From Helicobacter sp. 'house sparrow 1' (lineage in GTDB: Bacteria > Campylobacterota > Campylobacteria > Campylobacterales > Helicobacteraceae), in NCBI RefSeq assembly GCF_900199585.1, contig NZ_FZQY01000009.1:1-64000 (forward strand): a stretch of 64,000 bases of DNA, written 5' to 3'. The notes under the pieces were generated by a model, which worked only from the letters and a program-made list of their open reading frames with translations, was not told the DNA's origin and made no database searches. Position 1 is the stretch's first letter. Each line of letters begins with the position of its first letter. This document shows positions 12,970-20,912 of the stretch, one piece after another. Position numbers and translations under genes: made by a program.

Positions 12970-13356
12970 GCTTAGAAAAAATCTAAAAATATAACTGCCC
13001 CATACAATTACAAAAAATATCAATAAAATAAATTGAATAGAACTCCCTAGATCTTTTGCCTTTTTTGCCAATGGGTGAATCTGTGTCCCTGTAAAATCCA
13101 CAGCATTCTCAATAGCGGTATTAATAAGCTCACCAACAATACATAATACACTTGGCAATAACAAAAAAATCTTTTCCACCCAAGTTTGACCTAAAAAAGC
13201 ACCAATGATACCAAAAATAATGCCTAAAACAAAAACCTGTCTAAAAGCTTCTTCATCCTTCCAAGCACTACAAATCCCATCTATAGAATATTTGCAAGCA
13301 TTAATTAACCTTTTTAGACCTTTTTTGCCTTTTTTATGATTATATAAATCACTCAT
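12967..13356 (-). CDS. dgkA: diacylglycerol kinase
   Basis: 129 residues, the usual size of the small prokaryotic enzyme, which phosphorylates diacylglycerol and returns it to phospholipid synthesis at the inner membrane. Three hydrophobic spans (about 44-62, 64-82, 105-125) and the family motif [10 protein letters not shown] are visible. Adjacent to gyrA as in H. pylori (HP0700/HP0701). The short gap to the upstream gene at 13371 suggests co-transcription. Confidence 0.93.
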   Translation of the reverse strand: MSDLYNHKKGKKGLKRLINACKYSIDGICSAWKDEEAFRQVFVLGIIFGIIGAFLGQTWVEKIFLLLPSVLCIVGELINTAIENAVDFTGTQIHPLAKKAKDLGSSIQFILLIFFVIVWGSYIFRFFLS

Positions 13357-13370
13357 ATTTCTAACTCTAT

Positions 13371-14315
13371 TTATTGTGCAATTACATAGATATTATAACT
13401 TGCAAAAATCTGGGAGAGAATCATCTTTAACCCTTCAATATTTTTTAAATAACTTGAATTAAAATAATACTCCCCCTGCTCTCTTATTTTTAATCCAACT
13501 TCTACACTATCTTTTTGTCCTTTTAACAATTCTTTATACGCCTCAAGTGCTTTAAAAATTTCTTGTCTATCAGGTAAATTTAGTACTTCAGCATATAAGC
13601 CAACAAGCATTTGTATAGATGCAGATTCAAGGTCTATATGTTTTTGATATTCTTCTTCTTGCATATTATTTGCTTTTAGCAATGATTGATAAATATGATT
13701 TGATTTAACTTTAAAGCTCAAATTTTGAATATTTAATAAAGTATTGTCTAAGAAAGAGTTGATTGGCATCTGTAGGGCTATCTTTATCATATTCTTATTG
13801 GTAAATGCAGGATCTTTCCTATACATATCTAACTTTAAGGTAAAAAGTGCACTTTTTGTTTCTATCTCAAACCAACCATCATTTCTGACGACTCCCTCCC
13901 GCTTATCACGGACTTGATCTGTAATAAACAATTTAATTGCAATGGGTTTAAAGTCATCTGGCATATCATAATTGATTTTATCAATATCTGCTTTCACATA
14001 CTCTTGCATCGAATATGTTTCAATATCTTTTAATCCAATTCTTAAATTTTTCATAGAAAGTAAAAGGGAGGCATCTGAAGCTTTTAAAATCTTAAAAGAT
14101 TTACTACTACACTCATAACTCAAAAATCCTCTACACTTAAAAGGTTCATATACTAGTTCATAACCTTCTGTAGCTAGGGTTGCTAGGTTTTCATGTATCT
14201 TTTGTTCAAATTCTTTTTTAATTTTTGAACCAACATAAAGCAGTGATATACCCAATAAAACAATCAATCCAGCTCCAGCCAAAAGAGCTACTTTTGAAAT
14301 TCTTCTTATTAACAT
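13371..14315 (-). CDS. membrane-anchored periplasmic protein, unknown
   Basis: 314 residues. One N-terminal span (about 9-27, VALLAGAGLIVLLGISLLYV) is followed by a soluble, presumably periplasmic part. Two cysteines (KCRGFLSYEC, about 59-68) could form a disulfide. The anchored, beta-rich look recalls AsmA/DUF945-type proteins, but I see no firm signature. Start ATG with GGAG about 5 nt upstream. It has its own -10 (14348-14353) just after the nrfA terminator and probably leads an operon with dgkA. Confidence 0.6.
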   Translation of the reverse strand: MLIRRISKVALLAGAGLIVLLGISLLYVGSKIKKEFEQKIHENLATLATEGYELVYEPFKCRGFLSYECSSKSFKILKASDASLLLSMKNLRIGLKDIETYSMQEYVKADIDKINYDMPDDFKPIAIKLFITDQVRDKREGVVRNDGWFEIETKSALFTLKLDMYRKDPAFTNKNMIKIALQMPINSFLDNTLLNIQNLSFKVKSNHIYQSLLKANNMQEEEYQKHIDLESASIQMLVGLYAEVLNLPDRQEIFKALEAYKELLKGQKDSVEVGLKIREQGEYYFNSSYLKNIEGLKMILSQIFASYNIYVIAQ

Positions 14316-14347
14316 AAAAACTCCAGCAGTAATTTGAAAAATAAAGA

Positions 14348-14353
14348 ATTATA
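14348..14353 (-). promoter_or_regulatory. -10 box for the gene at 13371-14315
   Basis: TATAAT on the minus strand, immediately downstream of the nrfA terminator hairpin. Predicted start near 14341, leader about 26 nt. Confidence 0.5.
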
Positions 14354-14360
14354 CAAAAAG

Positions 14361-14380
14361 TCTCCCTTAAAAAAGGGAGA
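14361..14380 (-). terminator. nrfHA terminator
   Basis: Perfect 8-bp stem TCTCCCTT/AAGGGAGA with a 4-nt loop, followed on the minus strand by CTTTTTG. It lies 8 nt beyond the nrfA stop. Confidence 0.8.
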
Positions 14381-14387
14381 AGGAAGA

Positions 14388-16094
14388 TTATTTTTTATCT
14401 ACCACTTGATAGTTATAGGGGACAAGATTTTTATCAAGCTCTAGTAGATTCTTTGGTGTATTATCTTGCAATGGCTCTTCATAATAACGCTTACCATTAA
14501 TTTCAACTGGTTGAGGAGCAATTTTTCTTAAATCCTCAAATCCCAAATCACTTGCTTTCATCTTAATGCCATATTTAGCGGCAATTTCTAAGACGACATT
14601 TTGTCCATCTTTTGCAAATTTCACACCTTGTTCAGCAATTCTATTTGCCTCTCTTGGATTGTGGAAACCTGAAGAGTTTTCTGCATTCATAAAATCAGCC
14701 CTAATTTGACTCTTTCTATGTAATTCTAATGCAGGTTTTACAACTGCTGTAATCATTTCCTCTTGTTTTGCCTTATCCTTAACTTTAGAAAACTCTGGCA
14801 ATTTAGCAAGTTCAACCCTAAGAGTAGTGATATCTTTAATCAAGCTTGCAACTGCATATTCAGCCATTCTAATATTTGATGCTGTAGCTCTTTGTATATC
14901 GCGAACCTGACCCCTTAGATACTCTTCACTCTGACTATGGCAAGATTTACAAGAACTATTAACATCAAGTAAAGGAGAGGCTATAAAATGGTTTGTGACC
15001 TTTTTAGCACCCTTTCTTACATATGGCATATGGCAATCTGCACAACTTACTCCATTAGCAGCATGGACGCTTCCAGAGAATAACTCTGTTTCTGGGTGTT
15101 GAATCTTAATCACAGGTGTTTTTGTAGTTGCGTGAATAAAATCTTGAGGAAAAACATCCCTAATACTCTCATAATAATCATCAAACATTTCAATTCTAAA
15201 GGGTTGGCCTTTTTTCCACATCTTCCAAGGGAATGTAAGCTCAATACCATCTGCTGCTTTTTCTACAATCTTATTTCCATCTTTTAGCTCACCTACTTCT
15301 TGATAATTTGTCTCTGTCTTTACCATCACTTTATTGCCTGTTGGATGATTATAATATTCAACATGGCACTGAGCACATACAAGTGTTCTCATTTCTTGTC
15401 TTGTAGCTTTTACTCCTTGTTTTTCATCCCTTTCATATCCTCTAGAAACAAGAGCATTGATTGCAGCTGGTCTTGTAATTCGCAGACTCATATCACTTGG
15501 ATGATGACAATCAGCACAGGTGCTTCCCATCTTCTTACCATGAACAGAATCTTCACCTTCCATCAACTTAATAATTGTCCAATACTTCATCGTGTTAAAC
15601 TCAACCCAACCAAGCTGTCTTACTAAGTTTGGTACATTTCCAGAATGGCAGTTCATACACGCACCTGGTTGACCTCCAAATTTTGCCAGTCCATGTGAAT
15701 TTAAAAAATCTTTATTGTTTCTTAAAGTTTCCATTTGATCAATTTGTGAGTAATAATGACTCCTATTTTGATTGTAATCATATTTAAATGCATATCCATC
15801 CCAAAACATTGTAAGTTGTGGGTATCGATTTAATTTACTATAAGGATAACTTCCTGCAAAATCTGTAGCTGTATGCGTAGAATCTTTCATTTGCAAATAC
15901 ATATCTAAATAATCAGGAAATTTTTGTCCCCAAACCGCAAAATCAACTTCATCATCATTTAACCCCATAGAAGGTGCCTTGGCTAAGCCAACTGCCTCCC
16001 CTTTCTTTGTCGCGATATCAGCATTAAGCCAAGCTATCCCAACCCCCAATATCACGCCAAACACAACAATAAAAACTAAAAACTTATTTTTCAT
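14388..16094 (-). CDS. nrfA: ammonia-forming cytochrome c nitrite reductase, all-CxxCH type
   Basis: 568 residues. A periplasmic pentahaem enzyme that reduces nitrite to ammonium with six electrons. The N-terminal hydrophobic segment 5-23 is a signal peptide. Five haem sites are visible: CMNCH (146-150), CADCH, CAQCH, CADCH and CKSCH. In E. coli and Wolinella the first, active-site haem uses CxxCK; here it is CxxCH, as reported for Campylobacter. Catalytic neighbours are present (Arg in MSLRITRPA, Tyr in CHVEYYN). Normal maturation should suffice, and no dedicated haem lyase gene is nearby. Start ATG with AAAGGAG. Downstream of nrfH, ends in a terminator. Confidence 0.96.
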   Translation of the reverse strand: MKNKFLVFIVVFGVILGVGIAWLNADIATKKGEAVGLAKAPSMGLNDDEVDFAVWGQKFPDYLDMYLQMKDSTHTATDFAGSYPYSKLNRYPQLTMFWDGYAFKYDYNQNRSHYYSQIDQMETLRNNKDFLNSHGLAKFGGQPGACMNCHSGNVPNLVRQLGWVEFNTMKYWTIIKLMEGEDSVHGKKMGSTCADCHHPSDMSLRITRPAAINALVSRGYERDEKQGVKATRQEMRTLVCAQCHVEYYNHPTGNKVMVKTETNYQEVGELKDGNKIVEKAADGIELTFPWKMWKKGQPFRIEMFDDYYESIRDVFPQDFIHATTKTPVIKIQHPETELFSGSVHAANGVSCADCHMPYVRKGAKKVTNHFIASPLLDVNSSCKSCHSQSEEYLRGQVRDIQRATASNIRMAEYAVASLIKDITTLRVELAKLPEFSKVKDKAKQEEMITAVVKPALELHRKSQIRADFMNAENSSGFHNPREANRIAEQGVKFAKDGQNVVLEIAAKYGIKMKASDLGFEDLRKIAPQPVEINGKRYYEEPLQDNTPKNLLELDKNLVPYNYQVVDKK

Positions 16095-16120
16095 CCATTC
16101 TCCTTTTTTGTTTTATTAAG

Positions 16121-16594
16121 TTAAAATCCTCTTTTGTGTCCTACATCTTGATGACAAGACACACACCTCAATGCATTATCTTGATGCAAAACCTTTAAAG
16201 TTGGATTGACTACATTTTTTACATAATCTTGATGACAAGACACACAATTTTCCTGAACCCATTTTTTTGTATTTTCATTGGCTTCAAGATGTGTAGGAAT
16301 ATTCTTATCAAAAGTGAAAGCAAATGAGTGGCCAAGACCACTTTGAGCTTTTGCAATCCATTTTCTTACGAAAGAATGAGGCAGATGGCAATCAGAACAC
16401 TGTGCAACACTCTTATGTGAGCTTTTATTATAATCATCATAAACCTCATTCATAATATGACAATTATTACAAGCCACAGAATCATTGCTTAGATAAGACA
16501 ACCCCTTAGCATCAAAAAATGTAAAACAACCAATACCAACGATAAGGCCTGCAACGAGAGTAGCAACCATTAAAAGTTTCTTTTTCTCTCCCAT
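16121..16594 (-). CDS. nrfH: NrfH, tetrahaem quinol dehydrogenase for NrfA
   Basis: 157 residues of the NapC/NirT family. An N-terminal membrane anchor (about 7-25) precedes four haem sites: CNNCH, CSDCH, CVSCH, CVSCH. NrfH takes electrons from menaquinol and passes them to NrfA in a membrane-bound complex. Gene order nrfH-nrfA with a 26-nt gap is typical. Start ATG with GAGG upstream. Its promoter overlaps that of the divergent pgeF gene. Confidence 0.96.
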   Translation of the reverse strand: MGEKKKLLMVATLVAGLIVGIGCFTFFDAKGLSYLSNDSVACNNCHIMNEVYDDYNKSSHKSVAQCSDCHLPHSFVRKWIAKAQSGLGHSFAFTFDKNIPTHLEANENTKKWVQENCVSCHQDYVKNVVNPTLKVLHQDNALRCVSCHQDVGHKRGF

Positions 16595-16639
16595 TTTTAG
16601 CCCTCACTATAGTATAATTTTGTCGCGTTACACTCTTTG

Positions 16640-16645
16640 ATTCTA
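16640..16645 (-). promoter_or_regulatory. -10 box of nrfHA
   Basis: TAGAAT on the minus strand, predicting a leader of about 39 nt before nrfH. It shares two bases with the rightward -10 at 16644-16649. Confidence 0.45.
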
Positions 16646-16649
16646 TAAT
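16644..16649 (+). promoter_or_regulatory. -10 box of pgeF
   Basis: TATAAT, about 39 nt upstream of the pgeF start after allowing for the transcription start. It overlaps the leftward nrfHA -10 by two bases. Confidence 0.5.
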
Positions 16650-16694
16650 AAGGAATCTAAAAATAAACTTAATTGAACTGGGAAAAGTAAATAA

Positions 16695-17471
16695 ATGGTA
16701 ACAAATCAAAAAATATTTTTCTATTCTAGTTCTAATAGTCCTATTTTTAAACATTCTAAGATTGATTTCATAATTACTTCAAAAAATTATGGCTTTAGTA
16801 CCCATGATTTTTCAAGCCTAAATTTGGGCTACCATACTGGTGATGCATATATCAATGTTTCAAAAAATCGGAACAAGATTTGCAAGCTTTTTTACCCAAA
16901 AAAGCCTCTTTTGTGGCTAAACCAAATTCATAGCGATCTTATCATCACCCATATAAAGCCTGGAACATCACTCTATCAAACAGGAGATAGCCTTATTTGC
17001 AAAAGTAAGAAAATCAAAGCAATGATAATGGTGGCAGACTGTGTTCCTGTTTGTATTTTTGACTCTAAAAATAATGTTTTTGCATTAATCCATGCCGGCA
17101 GATTGGGTCTTTTTCAAAAAATTATCTCAAAAACTATCATAGAAATGTCAAAAATTTTTTCTACCAAAAGCAAAGATTTACTTGCTTATATAGGGCCTTG
17201 TATTCATCCATGCTGCTATGAAGTGGATGCAAAAATTTTACTTCAAACAAAACAGTTATTTAAAAATGACTTTGAAAACTTTGTAATAGAGCATAATCAG
17301 AAGTTTTTTTTAAACTTACCTGCCATGGCAAAGTTTCAACTCACAGATTTTGGCATTTCTGGTTCTAATATTGAAATTTCTCCCACCTGCACATTTGAAG
17401 AGGAGAATCTTTTTTCTTACAGGAGAAATAATAAAACAGGCAGATTTGCATTAATAGCAAGTTTGAAGTGA
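16695..17471 (+). CDS. pgeF: PgeF/YfiH-family multicopper-fold purine or peptidoglycan-editing protein
   Basis: 258 residues matching the YfiH/DUF152 family. The zinc site residues are present: His in LNQIHSD, Cys in MVADCVPVCIFD and His in ALIHAGRLGL, followed by YIGPCIHPCCYEV. The usual HAGWRG is HAGRLG here, a small deviation near the active site. Members act as purine nucleoside phosphorylase/adenosine deaminase, and in E. coli YfiH (PgeF) prevents incorporation of wrong amino acids into peptidoglycan; which applies here cannot be read from sequence. Monocistronic; 57 nt before hypB, which has its own -10. Confidence 0.85.
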   Translation: MVTNQKIFFYSSSNSPIFKHSKIDFIITSKNYGFSTHDFSSLNLGYHTGDAYINVSKNRNKICKLFYPKKPLLWLNQIHSDLIITHIKPGTSLYQTGDSLICKSKKIKAMIMVADCVPVCIFDSKNNVFALIHAGRLGLFQKIISKTIIEMSKIFSTKSKDLLAYIGPCIHPCCYEVDAKILLQTKQLFKNDFENFVIEHNQKFFLNLPAMAKFQLTDFGISGSNIEISPTCTFEEENLFSYRRNNKTGRFALIASLK

Positions 17472-17489
17472 TATTTACTACCCTTATCT

Positions 17490-17495
17490 TATAAT
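17490..17495 (+). promoter_or_regulatory. -10 box of hypBCD
   Basis: TATAAT 33 nt upstream of the hypB ATG, predicting a leader of about 27 nt that includes AAAAGGTAGG as ribosome binding site. Confidence 0.5.
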
Positions 17496-17528
17496 AGCCA
17501 AGATAAAAATTTAAAAGGTAGGTATAAG

Positions 17529-18248
17529 ATGCGTTCTAAGATACTTGAAAACAACCCTAATCTCAGTGCAAAAAGCATCCAAATTGTAAAGAAGATTCTA
17601 AGCAAAAATGATCTTAAAGCAAATGAATTGCGCAAGAAATATCAAGATGATGGTCTTTATTGCATCAATTTTATGAGCTCTCCAGGTAGTGGTAAAACCA
17701 CTTTATTAGAGAATCTAGCCGGTTTTGAAGATTTTAGGTTTGCTGTAATTGAAGGAGATTTACAGACTAATAGAGATGCAGATCGATTACAAAAAAAAGG
17801 AGTTTTTGCAGAACAAATTACAACAGGAGAAGCCTGTCATCTTGAGGCAAGTATGGTAGAAACTACTTATGATTTAATGAAGAGCAAAGGACAGCTCAAA
17901 GATATTGATTATTTAATTATTGAAAATGTTGGGAATCTTGTATGTCCCGCAAGTTATGATTTGGGTGCTGCCTTAAATATCGTATTACTTTCAGTTCCAG
18001 AGGGTGATGATAAAGTATTAAAATACCCAACAATGTTTTTGTGCGCTGATGCAGTCATTATTAGCAAAGCTGACATGATTGATTATTTTGGCTTTAGGAC
18101 TTCTCAAGTTCAAGAGGATATGCAAAAGCTAAAGCCAGAAGTTCCTATATTTCTCACAAGCTCAAAAGATAAAGAAAGTTTGGAAAAACTAAAAGATTTT
18201 ATAATTCAAAAGAATAAAGACAAATACTTTTCACAACATTCTTTTTAA
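17529..18248 (+). CDS. hypB: hydrogenase/urease nickel incorporation GTPase HypB
   Basis: 239 residues. A SIMIBI-class GTPase that delivers nickel to NiFe hydrogenase together with HypA; in H. pylori it also supports urease. P-loop SPGSGKTT at 51-58, switch region EGDLQTNRDADR and NKxD-like SKADMI are present. The dimer-interface nickel site Cys103-His104 (GEACHLEA) is conserved. There is no N-terminal His-rich stretch, as in H. pylori. First gene of hypB-hypC-hypD; hypA, hypE and hypF are not in the window. Confidence 0.96.
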   Translation: MRSKILENNPNLSAKSIQIVKKILSKNDLKANELRKKYQDDGLYCINFMSSPGSGKTTLLENLAGFEDFRFAVIEGDLQTNRDADRLQKKGVFAEQITTGEACHLEASMVETTYDLMKSKGQLKDIDYLIIENVGNLVCPASYDLGAALNIVLLSVPEGDDKVLKYPTMFLCADAVIISKADMIDYFGFRTSQVQEDMQKLKPEVPIFLTSSKDKESLEKLKDFIIQKNKDKYFSQHSF

Positions 18249-18275
18249 CAGTTTAAGAGCAAGGGAGATTTAATA

Positions 18276-18533
18276 ATGTGTTTAGCAATTCCATCAAAAG
18301 TTATATCAATAAACAAAGATACCAATACTGCAATCATCGAAACACTAGGGGTTCAAAGAGAGGCTAGTTTAGATCTTATGCAAGAGGAAGTTTTTTTAAA
18401 TGATTATGTACTTTTGCATATTGGTTATGTAATGAGCAAAATTGATGAAAAAGATGCATTAGAATCCATAAAACTTTATCGTGAAATGATTGAACAAATG
18501 GGGGAAGAATATATAGATGAAGAATATCAATGA
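18276..18533 (+). CDS. hypC: hydrogenase maturation chaperone HypC
   Basis: 85 residues starting MCLAIPSKV; the Met1-Cys2 pair binds iron or the cluster precursor and the immature large subunit. HypC forms a complex with HypD for Fe(CN)2CO assembly. The C-terminus is acidic (MGEEYIDEEYQ). Its 3' end overlaps hypD by 17 nt. Confidence 0.95.
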   Translation: MCLAIPSKVISINKDTNTAIIETLGVQREASLDLMQEEVFLNDYVLLHIGYVMSKIDEKDALESIKLYREMIEQMGEEYIDEEYQ

Positions 18534-19641
18534 AAATTTTTTAACAGATGCTTTTAGAGATAAGGATATTATTTTAGCTCTTGCAAAAAAGATACAGCAA
18601 GAAGCGCAAGATTTAAAAGAAAAGCTTTATGTAATGGAAGTTTGTGGGGGCCATACTCATACACTAATGAAGTATGGACTAACCAGCCTTTTACCTCCAT
18701 CAATTCAATGTGTTCATGGTCCTGGTTGCCCTGTTTGTATAATGCCAAAGAACAGAATCAACCAAGCCTATGAAATTGCGATGCTACCTGATACAATCTT
18801 ACTCACCTTAGGAGATATGTTAAAAGTTCCTGGAAGCAATGGTAGCCTTCAAAATGCAAGAAGCAAAGGTGCGCAAATTGGGTTCTTATATTCTCCCTTT
18901 CAAGCACTAGAAGTCGCAAAGAAAAATCCCTCCAAAAAAGTTGTATATTTTGCTATAGGATTTGAAACTACAACACCTATGACAGCAGCTCTACTCCAAA
19001 GAACGATTAATGAGGGTATCACTAATCTTTATTTTCATATTAATCATGTTCTTGTTCCACCTCCTCTTTATGCAATTTTAGATTCAAAAGACAATAAGAT
19101 AAATGCTTTACTTGCGCCATCTCATGTTAGCGTGATTTCAGGTTCAAAAATCTATGAACCCATCTTTGAAAAATATCAAATCCCAATTGTAGTAAGTGGT
19201 TTTGAACCTGTGGATATGATGCAAAGCCTTTTAATGATTGTAAAACAAGCAAAAAATAAAACTCCTAAGCTTGAGGTGGAGTATTCTAGAGTTGTTACTA
19301 GAGATGGAAATAAAAAAGCACAAGAACTTACTAATACCTTTATGCAAACAAGGGAAAATTTTAGTTGGAGAGGACTGGGGAATATTCCCCATTCTGCACT
19401 TACCCTCAAAAAAGAATTTGAAAAATACGATGCAGAAATTATTTTTAATTCTTATTTAAGCAAGGAAGATATCAAAGATAATCGTGCCTGCAGATGTGGG
19501 GATATTCTCAAAGGAGTGGCTAAGCCTTATGATTGCAAGGTTTTTGGAAAATCTTGCACACCAAGCAATCCTCTTGGAAGCTGTATGGTAAGTAGTGAAG
19601 GTGCTTGTGCGGCTTATTATAAATATGGGGCATTAAGATAA
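18517..19641 (+). CDS. hypD: hydrogenase maturation protein HypD
   Basis: 374 residues. Scaffold for Fe(CN)2CO assembly with HypC. Conserved motifs: MEVCGGHTH, VHGPGCPVC and GFETTTPMTA, and a C-terminal 4Fe-4S cluster region with CRCGDIL, CKVFGKSC and GACAAYYKYG. Start ATG at 18517 inside hypC; the two are likely coupled. The last 9 bp overlap the convergent TerB-like gene. Confidence 0.96.
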   Translation: MKNINENFLTDAFRDKDIILALAKKIQQEAQDLKEKLYVMEVCGGHTHTLMKYGLTSLLPPSIQCVHGPGCPVCIMPKNRINQAYEIAMLPDTILLTLGDMLKVPGSNGSLQNARSKGAQIGFLYSPFQALEVAKKNPSKKVVYFAIGFETTTPMTAALLQRTINEGITNLYFHINHVLVPPPLYAILDSKDNKINALLAPSHVSVISGSKIYEPIFEKYQIPIVVSGFEPVDMMQSLLMIVKQAKNKTPKLEVEYSRVVTRDGNKKAQELTNTFMQTRENFSWRGLGNIPHSALTLKKEFEKYDAEIIFNSYLSKEDIKDNRACRCGDILKGVAKPYDCKVFGKSCTPSNPLGSCMVSSEGACAAYYKYGALR

Positions 19642-20403
19642 TATCTTAATGCTCTTACTTATTTCTATGGCTGATTTTGTTAAATTCTTAGAACTATTTC
19701 TAGGATCAAAAATATTAATTTGATTTTTTACTACACTCTCTTCAATTGTATCAGATCCCAATTCTTCATTTTGATTACTTATTTCTGCTTTAAAGGCATT
19801 TTCATAAAGCTCATACAATAAATCCACATCTTCCTTTTTAAGCTCAAGACCTGAAACAATACTCTTAATATATTCTCTTTCCTTATCTTCAAACTCACCA
19901 TCTAAATATGCTATCATCAATAAGAAATCAACAAACCTTAATCTTTTCTTATACTCTGCATAGCTATATTGAAAAAATTCCGCTACCAATTCCTTGAGTT
20001 CTCTATTTGAAATCGTTTCATTAAAAAAATTTAAAGCCTCTTGCTTATCTTTTTCTAGGTTAGGATATACAAAAAAATACTGATTTATAAGATTCTTTAT
20101 CACAATATCAAAAGCCACGCTAATCTTTTCTTTATTTGGCATTCTTTTTAAAATCTCTAGCATCACACCCAACTCTGTATTGCCAAAACCTTGTTTTACA
20201 ACCTCTTTTGTTTCTTCACTCTTCACTTCAATATTTTCATAAGGATCTTGCTTGATCTCATCTTGAGGTATCTCATCTTTAATACTACCAGCTCTACCCT
20301 TTAAATACTCTTCTTGATTTAAAGGATTCTTTAAATAATCCTGTAACACATTATAAAGATAATAAACAACAATCCCTGCCAAAAGTAAAATCAAAAAATC
20401 CAT
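19633..20403 (-). CDS. membrane-anchored TerB-like domain protein
   Basis: 256 residues. One N-terminal span (MDFLILLLAGIVVYYLYNVL) is followed by a charged linker to about residue 70. An all-helical domain (about 75-215) contains LLMIAYLDGEFEDKEREYI, resembling the TerB/DjlA metal-binding helical repeat (LADGEFxxxE). No DnaJ domain is present. The C-terminus is Asn/Ser-rich. I infer a membrane-tethered TerB-fold protein of unknown role. Follows the gene at 20416 by 12 nt, so they likely form a two-gene unit. Confidence 0.55.
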   Translation of the reverse strand: MDFLILLLAGIVVYYLYNVLQDYLKNPLNQEEYLKGRAGSIKDEIPQDEIKQDPYENIEVKSEETKEVVKQGFGNTELGVMLEILKRMPNKEKISVAFDIVIKNLINQYFFVYPNLEKDKQEALNFFNETISNRELKELVAEFFQYSYAEYKKRLRFVDFLLMIAYLDGEFEDKEREYIKSIVSGLELKKEDVDLLYELYENAFKAEISNQNEELGSDTIEESVVKNQINIFDPRNSSKNLTKSAIEISKSIKILS

Positions 20404-20415
20404 AATCTCAACCCT

Positions 20416-20739
20416 CTAATCTCTACTTTTTGCCTCAAACTTCTCTCGATACTCTGCCAATCTTTGCTCTTCTTTTGCTTTATTAATCTTTTTCATCCTC
20501 AATAATTCCTCTTTTTGTTTTGCCTCAATCATCAATCGCCTCTCCCTCTTCTCTCGCATCTTTTGGATATACTCTTCCCTCTTTTCAGGAGATTGAAATT
20601 CTATAGGTTGCATTACTAAAACCAATAATACAAAAACAAAAAGTGTAATTGCTATTGCCATCGTGCTATCATCACCACCTACACGATACCACATTACACC
20701 AATTATAGAAGCAAAAACAAACTTTAAAAAAAGTTTCAT
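20416..20739 (-). CDS. small membrane protein with a charged coiled-coil tail
   Basis: 107 residues from ATG 20739, which has GAGG five bases upstream; a GTG two codons earlier is less likely. Two hydrophobic segments (about 2-18 and 25-43) are followed by a basic/acidic helix (EKREEYIQKMREKRERRL onward) predicted to be coiled coil. No family recognised. It diverges from napA and sits upstream of the TerB-like gene. The two anchored proteins may act together, but nothing proves this. Confidence 0.6.
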   Translation of the reverse strand: MKLFLKFVFASIIGVMWYRVGGDDSTMAIAITLFVFVLLVLVMQPIEFQSPEKREEYIQKMREKRERRLMIEAKQKEELLRMKKINKAKEEQRLAEYREKFEAKSRD

Positions 20740-20868
20740 TGGCACCTCAATAATCTATTTTGTCTCCCAATCTTATAAAAAACTAGGAATTATATATAAA
20801 AATTATGGAAAGTTGAAATACTAATTTACATACCTCTAACACTTTGCAGATTCTCCATAAAACAATAG

Positions 20869-20874
20869 TATAAT
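20869..20874 (+). promoter_or_regulatory. -10 box of the nap operon
   Basis: TATAAT with a predicted start near 20881 and a 32-nt leader carrying AAAAGGAGAG. It rules out the upstream TTG (20877) as napA start because that codon would precede the transcript. Confidence 0.6.
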
Positions 20875-20912
20875 GGTTGCCGCAATTTAAAACAACACAA
20901 AAGGAGAGTTTT

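Noticed and set aside
20877-20912. napA start at TTG 20877
   Set aside because: It lies only three bases after the -10 box. The ATG at 20913 has a strong ribosome binding site and begins right at the Tat signal peptide.
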